35,543 nucleotides of DNA, from positions 1-35,543 of the forward strand of contig NZ_AUYB01000118.1 in assembly GCF_001625655.1 (NCBI RefSeq), read 5' to 3'. Made by a program: the position numbers and the translations under genes. The DNA is from Pseudoalteromonas luteoviolacea DSM 6061. GTDB taxonomy: Bacteria; Pseudomonadota; Gammaproteobacteria; Enterobacterales; Alteromonadaceae. The first letter of the stretch is position 1, and each line of letters opens with the position of its first letter. Shown piece after piece: positions 1 to 7,052 of this stretch. Below the pieces are notes generated by a model. That model saw only the letters and a list, made by a program, of their open reading frames with translations. It did not search any database and was not told the origin of the DNA.

Positions 1-6
1 GTTTAA

Positions 7-507
7 TTAAAGCAGTTCAGCATTAATAGATAAGTACAAACCCAAACCAAATACAGAATGAGCGGCAGCGCTTTTGAATATAGCGAGGCAAGGTGAAGGG
101 GTTTTTGATGCCGCAAAGCCAAAACCAAGACATGGCTGCATAACGGTAAAAGGAAATATTAACGTTACAACACCGAATAGGAGATTCCACAAAAGATGGT
201 GTGCATCCAAACCAAGTATTTGGCACAAATAGATAAAGGTTGTAGCAAAAATGACACCTATTGCATAGTGTAGCCCCCATCCAACGACCAACTCCCCGCG
301 TTTCGGTGCCGAATGCATGATTGTTCGATGCATCAAGCGCTGTTCACCAAAATGTAAAACCCAGCGGCCGACTAGCGCATAGTCCAACGGTGGTGTTTTA
401 AATAAGTATTTTAACGCTAAACTGTAAACGTCCATAAGCACCGTTGCGCTTACACCGAGGGCAATTACATACCATATAAATACATTAAACTCAGTTATTG
501 CTGACAT
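7..507 (-). CDS. DUF2938-like integral membrane protein
   Basis: A 166-residue hydrophobic protein with about four membrane segments (roughly residues 5-27, 78-98, 104-124 and 138-160). The overall layout, with the PPLDYALVGRW and HFGEQ stretches between the first and second segments, matches my memory of the DUF2938 family, whose function is unknown. The start is the ATG at 507, preceded by AAGGA with 6-7 nt spacing. A longer frame from a TTG at 522 would put that ribosome binding site inside the gene, so it is rejected. Nothing nearby suggests a partner. The membrane location is clear; the family name is from memory. Confidence 0.75.
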   Translation of the reverse strand: MSAITEFNVFIWYVIALGVSATVLMDVYSLALKYLFKTPPLDYALVGRWVLHFGEQRLMHRTIMHSAPKRGELVVGWGLHYAIGVIFATTFIYLCQILGLDAHHLLWNLLFGVVTLIFPFTVMQPCLGFGFAASKTPSPCLAIFKSAAAHSVFGLGLYLSINAELL

Positions 508-649
508 ATTGCTTTCCTTCAAGTTTCAAAAATACCGACTTCTAGATGGCTAAAAAAACTATGCCACTTAAAGTCCACTTGAGGTCAAGCAATTTTCTAA
601 TTAAAAAATAGATTCTGTAAGCAGTAAGAATTGACTCTTATCGTTTTAT

Positions 650-2899
650 TTAAACTTCGGCAAATGACAGGTACCTAGAAAGTGCACTGATCAAACTTTC
701 TAATTGGATAGGTTTTGTTATGTAATCGTCCATACCGGCTTTAAGGCAGGCCTCTTTGTCCCCTTTCATTGCATTGGCAGTTAAGGCTAAAATGGGGACT
801 TCCAAGTATGCGTCCCCCGCTTCCCCTTGCCGTACCCGTTTTGTCGCTTCAAATCCATCCATTTCAGGCATTTGACAATCCATGAGTATAAGCTCAAAAA
901 CATACCCAGTACTTTCACCTTCTAATAGCGCTAGCGCTTCTTTGCCATTACTAGCAAGCTCAGTCTTGAGCCCTAGGGAGTCGAGCATTTTCTTCGCTAC
1001 TAACTGATTAACAGGGTTATCTTCAACTAACAATACATATTGTCCAGCAAACCGGTGTTCTTCAAGAGGCACATCATTGTCTTTACCTTGTATTGCACTT
1101 TGGCGCACTTCAATGAACTTTTCTATATCATTCTGAGTAAACGGTTTAGTATATTTCCCTGAATATCCTAGATTTTTGAAATGCTCGCTGTTTTCTTTAT
1201 CGTGCAACATGGTCAAGATAATGGCTTGCGTGCCTGACTGCAGCTGCCACTTTTTGAACCAATTGTCCGTTTTTCTGCCATTAATATTTCGGCTCACTAC
1301 AATTAAGTCCACATCATTTTCAAATAGATGTGTTTGCGCACTTCTGAAACTGTCTTTTATATCTACTTGTGTAGAATAACATTCAAATAAATTTTTAAGT
1401 ACGCGAGCCGATGCCTCATGACTTTCTACAATTAATGTGCATCCAAATATATTGTGAAGTTGATGTTTTTGCTTAGCGACATCGCCAAGTAACATATCAA
1501 AACCAAAGGTACTTCCCACCCCCAACTCACTTTTCAATGAAACTTTGCCTCCCATTAAAGTTGACAGGGTTTTTACAATGGCCAAACCAAGCCCCGTGCC
1601 ACCGAAGCGCCGAGTCGTAGTTGCGTCAACCTGTGAAAATGAGTCAAAGAGCTTTGCTTGTTTACTTTCTTCGATGCCAATACCGGTATCTCTCACTTCA
1701 CCGATTAAACGCACCTTGCCGCCTTCACCAATTGTAGAAATAGTTACAACGACTTCACCATGATGGGTAAACTTCAGCGCATTCCCCACTAGATTTCCGA
1801 GGACTTGCTTAAACCTGATGGGGTCGCCTACAACTATGCGGTTTTGAACTGATTGAGTTTCCAAAAGAAGTTCTAGCTGCTTTTCATGTGCCGCATGTGC
1901 ATGTGTTTTAACTAAAGCGGCGCTTTGTTCGATAACATCAAACTCTACTTTGTCGATCTCTAACCTACCCGCTTCTATTTTTGAAAAGTCTAAAATATCA
2001 TTGATAACCACCATCAATGCATCTGCACTCGACTTCGCAGTTAAAATATAATTACGCTGAACTTCTGTTAACCCTTCTTTTTCAACTAAGTCGAGCATAC
2101 CAATCACCCCATTCATGGGTGTTCTAATCTCATGACTCATATTGGCTAAAAATTCCGACTTATGCCGAGATGCTTCCTCTGCTTTTTTCTTAGCAATTCC
2201 CAGTTCATAATTTGAATTAAGTAGCGCTTGACGAGATTGCTTATTCGCAAAATTATGTAACTCACCAACCATGATGGCAAATCCGAAATTAAATATTAGC
2301 TGAGCAACCATAATGGTGATAAAAAACAACTGAATGTATATACTCGTGTCGTTTAAAATGCTTGATGCATTTTGACTAATCGGCGCACTGACCCTAAAGA
2401 TCCCTGCCGTATTGAGGCATCCTAGACCTAATACAACTAGCGCTCCAGATACTTCAAATCTGTTTCTTCGATGTTCCACTAAGATCGCGACTATCCACAC
2501 TGAAGTTAAAAATATCATCAAAACGGCTAGTTTTAGCCGTGATGAATAAGCATCATCCCCATACGTAAAATAGGATAACAGGACAACAAATGCCCCCAGA
2601 TAAACTGCCAAAATGCGCAAAGGTGGACGCCGATTAACCGCGTAATACAAACCAACTAACATCATGATCAGCGAAAGTTGACCACAAAAATTTGAAGCAA
2701 TGTGTTTAAAAAAATATGGAAGTGAATTTTGAGCCGCAAACAATCCAAAGTTCACCACCAGCAGCCATGGACCAACAGCCCAAAATGCCGTTGCTTTTAT
2801 ATCTCGGTTTGCCATCCATAGAAAGGTTAACGCTGTTGCCGACGCTACTATTCCGATCGCACACATGAGCAATATTGTCTGAGTAGATAAAACCAGCAT
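650..2899 (-). CDS. Hybrid sensor histidine kinase with two receiver domains (one degenerate)
   Basis: A 749-residue inner-membrane two-component kinase. Residues 1-210 hold about seven membrane helices forming a sensory region I cannot name. A coiled coil follows, then a HisKA domain with the phospho-accepting His256 (SHEIRTPMNG), then a HATPase_c domain with the N box (NLVGNALKF), G1 (DTGIGI), F box and G2 (GGTGLGLAI). Residues about 485-600 fold like a receiver, but the phospho-Asp position reads VVSRNIN, so it is probably not phosphorylated. A canonical receiver occupies about 620-745 (VEDNP, LMDCQMPEMDG, the Thr of LALTANA, Lys of TKPI). There is no HPt domain, so a separate phosphotransfer protein is expected. 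The ATG at 2899 is chosen because AAGG lies 5 nt upstream; the GTG two codons earlier overlaps that site. It diverges from the BLUF gene. Confidence 0.93.
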   Translation of the reverse strand: MLVLSTQTILLMCAIGIVASATALTFLWMANRDIKATAFWAVGPWLLVVNFGLFAAQNSLPYFFKHIASNFCGQLSLIMMLVGLYYAVNRRPPLRILAVYLGAFVVLLSYFTYGDDAYSSRLKLAVLMIFLTSVWIVAILVEHRRNRFEVSGALVVLGLGCLNTAGIFRVSAPISQNASSILNDTSIYIQLFFITIMVAQLIFNFGFAIMVGELHNFANKQSRQALLNSNYELGIAKKKAEEASRHKSEFLANMSHEIRTPMNGVIGMLDLVEKEGLTEVQRNYILTAKSSADALMVVINDILDFSKIEAGRLEIDKVEFDVIEQSAALVKTHAHAAHEKQLELLLETQSVQNRIVVGDPIRFKQVLGNLVGNALKFTHHGEVVVTISTIGEGGKVRLIGEVRDTGIGIEESKQAKLFDSFSQVDATTTRRFGGTGLGLAIVKTLSTLMGGKVSLKSELGVGSTFGFDMLLGDVAKQKHQLHNIFGCTLIVESHEASARVLKNLFECYSTQVDIKDSFRSAQTHLFENDVDLIVVSRNINGRKTDNWFKKWQLQSGTQAIILTMLHDKENSEHFKNLGYSGKYTKPFTQNDIEKFIEVRQSAIQGKDNDVPLEEHRFAGQYVLLVEDNPVNQLVAKKMLDSLGLKTELASNGKEALALLEGESTGYVFELILMDCQMPEMDGFEATKRVRQGEAGDAYLEVPILALTANAMKGDKEACLKAGMDDYITKPIQLESLISALSRYLSFAEV

Positions 2900-3207
2900 C
2901 CCCACCTTCTTGTTTATATCATTGCAAACCTACGGATTTCCTTACTAAAAAGTAGGAGACAGCGGCTTTAAAGTAAAGCGGCCTTCAAACACAACCAAAG
3001 CCATTCGCAATGAGTTTTTACCGACTAAAGTTTGGTATTCTCACGGGTTTGGGCTCGCAGGCAGAATACACTTTGAAAACTCTAATGGTCTTAGCCCCAC
3101 ACTATGCATAAATTGTCTGAACAACGAGACTTAAATCGAAAGGTGTTTGTGCGAAGTCGCAAATTTCCCACTATGATAATCTAAAGGCAAACAAACCCCG
3201 ATTAAAT
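2900..3207. other. Intergenic region between divergent kinase and BLUF genes
   Basis: This 308-base stretch must hold the promoters for both flanking genes. Just before the BLUF gene, an imperfect inverted repeat (TTTGTGCGA, 2 nt, TCGCAAA) lies upstream of a TATGATAAT segment that could be a -10 element. I see no convincing open frame or RNA gene in it. Confidence 0.4.
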
Positions 3208-3639
3208 ATGGATCTGATCGAGCTCATATATATCAGTACTGTGGCCAGCCCATTAAGTGACGAAGAATTAGAAGAGTTACGCTGCCAATGTGCAGCGACT
3301 AATCAACTACAAGGGATATCTGGCATGTTGTTATATGATAGGCATCACTTTATGCAAGTGATTGAAGGCGACAAACTCAAAGTTGAGCAACTATTCGAAC
3401 GCATAAAAAATGACACCAGACACACTGAAGTGTCGGCATTGATCTGTAACCCTATCGAAAAAAGAAATTTTCGCCGCTGGGCTATGGGGTTAATTGACCT
3501 TGATAAAAACGAAGCTTATCGAAAAGTGCGTAAGAATAGGCCCCATAGAACGCTTCCTCTTAGCTACAAATTGCTCAAATCGTTTCGTAATCATGAGCTT
3601 GAAATAGACGACCACATAGACAAATCTTTTGGTAGTTAA
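3208..3639 (+). CDS. BLUF-domain blue-light sensor protein
   Basis: A 143-residue protein that is almost entirely one BLUF domain (residues 3-95), which binds FAD and signals blue light by rearranging hydrogen bonds around the flavin. The photocycle residues are all visible: Tyr8 (ELIYIS), Asn32 (ATNQLQGISG) and Gln50 (FMQVIEG), with Trp91 and Met93 (RWAMGL) on the last strand. A basic tail of about 45 residues follows, with no output domain. The output must therefore be a separate protein, and an EAL protein lies directly downstream on the same strand. That split arrangement parallels fused BLUF-EAL proteins such as BlrP1. The family is certain; the partner is inferred. Confidence 0.95.
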   Translation: MDLIELIYISTVASPLSDEELEELRCQCAATNQLQGISGMLLYDRHHFMQVIEGDKLKVEQLFERIKNDTRHTEVSALICNPIEKRNFRRWAMGLIDLDKNEAYRKVRKNRPHRTLPLSYKLLKSFRNHELEIDDHIDKSFGS

Positions 3640-3821
3640 TGTCGCCACCTAGACCTAATTAGAAATGAATATTGCGTTATACGCTTCAATTACAAGAATA
3701 AAAGTTGATTAAGTGTAATGCGCTGTAATGTAAAAATATGAATTGTGGAGGAAAAACACATATTTCGTCCATTTTTGTGGTTTTTAATCTACAACGTACA
3801 TTTCTCAACTATTTTTCTTTT

Positions 3822-5234
3822 ATGAACAATATTTATTTAAGCATAGCAATCGTCATTGCAGCGGTGAGCGTCATCGCACTGATAAGGACCAATCAATTAC
3901 GTAAAAAGGATTTGAAGGTCTTAAAAGAAATAAAAAAAGCAAAAGAAGCACTGAGTAAATCAGTGCTTTATCATGGCAAAAGCGACATACCTAACTATAT
4001 GTTTTTCATGCAGCGCTTACTAAAAGTAGAGCGCAAGTTTTCGAGGTTTCATGTCTCTTTGATCAAGCTTGGTAAAACCCCGGTGTTTGATTCGATAGAA
4101 GGAAACTTAGACTCTCTGTCCGAACTATTTAGAGACATTAGTAAATCTTGTCAGCCGTATGCGTTAGCTTTGCATGACTCTGACTTTTTAGTGATGGCAT
4201 TTGTAACTCATGATACAGACTCCAATCAACAAGAAGCACAGGCTAAGCAATTAGATATTTTAGAGAAATTGCCTAAGCAAGTATGGGTAAACAATACTCA
4301 AGTACCTATTGATTACGCTATTTCATCTATGAGTTTAACAGGCCAGTCATCACTTTATGGCATAGATAAAGTTCAGCGCAGACTCACCTTTTCAATGAAA
4401 TATGCACTTGAAGCCGAAAATGGTGCCTTTGTACACAACGAAAAGCTCTATCAAGCAGAGATGTATAGAAAACATGTTCTGTTAAAATTGATGAACAGTA
4501 TTTCTTTTAACCCTGACGACTTTTATCTTGTATTTCAGCCTATTTTTAAAACGTCAAACCTAGATAGTCCTAGGCGATATGAAGCATTGGTAAGATGGCG
4601 CAATACTAAAAACTTAGGCCCAAAAATGTTTATGCCTATGATCCAGGATAAACCAGAGCTGCAAAGTGAATTAACTAAAATTGTGGTAAACCAAGTTTAC
4701 TCGATGCTTAAAATAAAGCTTGAAGCACGCGAAAAACTCAAACCAATACACTTAAACATTTCAGTGTCGATGTTAGAAAATGAACAGCTTCTTGATTATT
4801 TGAAAAAAGTGATAAGAGATACGCCGTCGATTGCTGCTTTTATTACCTTTGAACTCACTGAAGGAAATGAATTTAACTTAAGCGACAACGCCCATAATAC
4901 CTTGAGAAAAATGTCAAATCTTGGGTTCAGTTTTGCTATTGATGATTTTGGTAAAAGTAGTGCAGACCCTAGTATCTTAAACAGTAAATACTTCAATTCT
5001 GTCAAAATAGACAAAGCCTATATTTCTGACGTACAGAGCAAATCAGATCAAGCTCCAAAGCTCGAAGCAATTGTACAAATTGCAAAAGAAAATAAGAAAA
5101 CAGTCATTGTTGAAGGCGTAGAAAATCGTCATCAGTACGAGTATATAAAGCGTTTTCCTAACATATATATACAGGGGTATTACGCATCCGTTCCGTTGAC
5201 TATGAATGAGTTTCTTTCTAACGAAGCAGCCTAA
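3822..5234 (+). CDS. Membrane-anchored degenerate GGDEF-EAL protein, probable c-di-GMP phosphodiesterase
   Basis: A 470-residue protein with one N-terminal membrane anchor (about residues 3-22), a short coiled coil, a degenerate GGDEF-like domain (about 40-210, the signature position reads HDSDF) and an EAL domain (about 215-465). The EAL catalytic set looks intact: Glu254 in YEALVRW, Asn of LNIS, Glu of ELTE, the Asp pair of AIDDFG, Lys of VKIDKAY, Glu of VEGVEN and Gln of IQGYY. It is therefore predicted to hydrolyse c-di-GMP while the GGDEF part is structural or regulatory. The start is uncertain: the ATG at 3822 gives a clean signal anchor but has no good ribosome binding site, and an in-frame ATG at 3738 would add 28 residues. 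It follows the BLUF gene on the same strand. Confidence 0.9.
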   Translation: MNNIYLSIAIVIAAVSVIALIRTNQLRKKDLKVLKEIKKAKEALSKSVLYHGKSDIPNYMFFMQRLLKVERKFSRFHVSLIKLGKTPVFDSIEGNLDSLSELFRDISKSCQPYALALHDSDFLVMAFVTHDTDSNQQEAQAKQLDILEKLPKQVWVNNTQVPIDYAISSMSLTGQSSLYGIDKVQRRLTFSMKYALEAENGAFVHNEKLYQAEMYRKHVLLKLMNSISFNPDDFYLVFQPIFKTSNLDSPRRYEALVRWRNTKNLGPKMFMPMIQDKPELQSELTKIVVNQVYSMLKIKLEAREKLKPIHLNISVSMLENEQLLDYLKKVIRDTPSIAAFITFELTEGNEFNLSDNAHNTLRKMSNLGFSFAIDDFGKSSADPSILNSKYFNSVKIDKAYISDVQSKSDQAPKLEAIVQIAKENKKTVIVEGVENRHQYEYIKRFPNIYIQGYYASVPLTMNEFLSNEAA

Positions 5235-5243
5235 TCAACACTT

Positions 5244-5280
5244 CCTCGCATATTATTTATATGCGAGGCGATTACTTTTT
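5244..5280 (+). terminator. Rho-independent terminator of the BLUF/EAL unit
   Basis: A perfect 10-bp stem (CCTCGCATAT with ATATGCGAGG) closes a 5-nt loop ten bases after the EAL stop codon. A short T-run (TTTTT) follows eight bases later. It lies between the EAL gene and the oppositely oriented YecA-like gene. Confidence 0.8.
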
Positions 5281-5306
5281 CGCCTACGTTTATGGGATTA
5301 AAACTT

Positions 5307-6515
5307 TTAGCTTTTAGCTTTTAGCCAAAACAGGCCACCACTTACTGAGCACCACGCTTTTTTCCCACCTCGATTAATATATTCATTAACAGTATCTGCA
5401 CTTAACTCGCAATGAGATTTTCCATCTCCTTTAGCAGGGTCAAATAATAGCTCTACTGCCGGGTAGGTAGATTTCAATTCAGTTTTGAGAAGCCTTGCAC
5501 TTTTTGTATCTCCTTCTTGTGCATAAGCTAGCAAAGTACGAGTAGCCAAATCTCCGAAGCTTCCTTCACTTTTATTCGACAACAGTTGGTCTAACGAGCT
5601 CCAGCTTTTCTGTTTGATATAACAATTATAGAGCTGGTAACGATTTTTATATGCATCATTGAGGGTAAGTGGTAACAGCGCTTCCAGCTCATCCGTTGCG
5701 GCTTTAATGTCTCCCATATTGAACTGAATTTGTGCCTTTCTACTTCTAAGAATCAAGTAAGGCTGAGCCTCATACAGCTTATCAAACGCCATTTGATGAC
5801 GCTGTTTAAAGTTTTCAGTGATGAGCTCTCTCTCAATGACTAATATTAAATCATTAATCAAGGCTAGGGTTGTTTCGTCATCTTTGGTTAAGATCCCCTG
5901 AAGGTGCGCTTCTACACCTTTGCGATCAAAATCTTCATTCGATACCGCATTGTGCCCTTGCTCCCTGCAACTCTCTGAAAAGCGCATTTGATGTACGGTA
6001 TCACTTATTCTTGATGTTAAAATACGCTTTGCATATTGGGCATTTTTCTCAAAGCTGAACTCTTCACTCCCAAACACATGCCTCGCATTGATGTAACTAC
6101 TAAACCCCCTGAGCGTCTCACATAACCAATTGAGCGATTGAAGCTGCTCTTGTCTTAGGGTGTTTCTGTCGATAAAAGTCAATGCCTTTAGCATCCCCTT
6201 ACAATAACTCGGCAATGGCATATTATCTTGCAACGCTAGGTGGATATCCGTTTTTGGCAACACGCATCGCTGCGGTAAACGCAGCGAGTTGCGCATGATG
6301 TTATCCATACAGATATTATAAAAGTCCATTAAAGACTTGAGGTGACTTTCTTGCCCAGAAGCAATTTCACCAAATAATTTTGTTATCCATAATCTAGGCA
6401 ATACTGTCTGAGGTGTAACACCAAGCCCCATAATGTAGCCTTCTATGAAAAAAATATTAGGCTGGAGCTCTGACTGAAATGAGAGCTTTCTTATGATTTT
6501 TTTAATGCTCTGCAA
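5307..6515 (-). CDS. UPF0149/YecA-like protein with TPR-like C-terminal half
   Basis: A 402-residue soluble, helical protein. Residues about 20-130 resemble the YecA/YgfB (UPF0149) fold: FIEGYIMGLGVTP and LPRLWITKLFGE match the usual G-F/Y..G......P...P..WL pattern, and LPSYCKGMLKAL stands where the family has W-C-x-G. Residues about 230-370 are amphipathic helical pairs resembling TPRs (NMGDIKAATDELEALLPL). The function is unknown. The frame begins with a TTG at 6515 without a clear ribosome binding site. An in-frame ATG at 6431 has AGAAGG 7 nt upstream but would remove the first UPF0149 helix, so the longer form is kept with doubt. A heptamer CTTTTAG repeated three times (5304-5324) spans its stop codon. 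Confidence 0.65.
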   Translation of the reverse strand: MQSIKKIIRKLSFQSELQPNIFFIEGYIMGLGVTPQTVLPRLWITKLFGEIASGQESHLKSLMDFYNICMDNIMRNSLRLPQRCVLPKTDIHLALQDNMPLPSYCKGMLKALTFIDRNTLRQEQLQSLNWLCETLRGFSSYINARHVFGSEEFSFEKNAQYAKRILTSRISDTVHQMRFSESCREQGHNAVSNEDFDRKGVEAHLQGILTKDDETTLALINDLILVIERELITENFKQRHQMAFDKLYEAQPYLILRSRKAQIQFNMGDIKAATDELEALLPLTLNDAYKNRYQLYNCYIKQKSWSSLDQLLSNKSEGSFGDLATRTLLAYAQEGDTKSARLLKTELKSTYPAVELLFDPAKGDGKSHCELSADTVNEYINRGGKKAWCSVSGGLFWLKAKS

Positions 6516-7052
6516 TCGTAATAACCGCTATATTCTATGTATATATTAATAGCATACATGAATCCTTATAGCATTTACAAAGAAAAAACTATCAGGTTGA
6601 TTTATTTAAAACAAACTCAAACATACAATTTTAAAGCTTGTACCATAAACAGCCTAAACGCTGATTTAAACAAAACGAGTTAAACTTAAGAAGTAAATTA
6701 TTTTTCCCTATAAAAATCAACATCTTAAACAAACCAAACCAGATAAGCCAACTCATTAAAAACTCAACCAATTGATTCAAAAGGGAATTTTTACAAGATT
6801 AAATAGACGTAAAATTCCACTACATTTATAAACCTATAATTTTTACATATAAGGGTTGTTTTTTATTTTCATCACAAAATAAAAATAGTTTTATTCAAGC
6901 AGTTAAAATTTCAAATAATGAAACAATTACACTACAAAGAAACTAGAATCAAAAAATCTATTTATAAAAATAACGTTTAATAACAACAAAAAACTACAAA
7001 ACACCCAGTTTATCACTGCTCTATGTTTGTTTACTGCACTGAAAAGAACTGC
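6516..7052. other. AT-rich intergenic region without recognisable genes
   Basis: This stretch of 537 bases between two minus-strand genes is very AT-rich, with many TAAA and CAAA tracts. It must contain the promoter of the YecA-like gene and the end of the Sel1 transcript. I found no open frame with a ribosome binding site, no tRNA-like fold and no strong inverted repeat. Confidence 0.4.
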
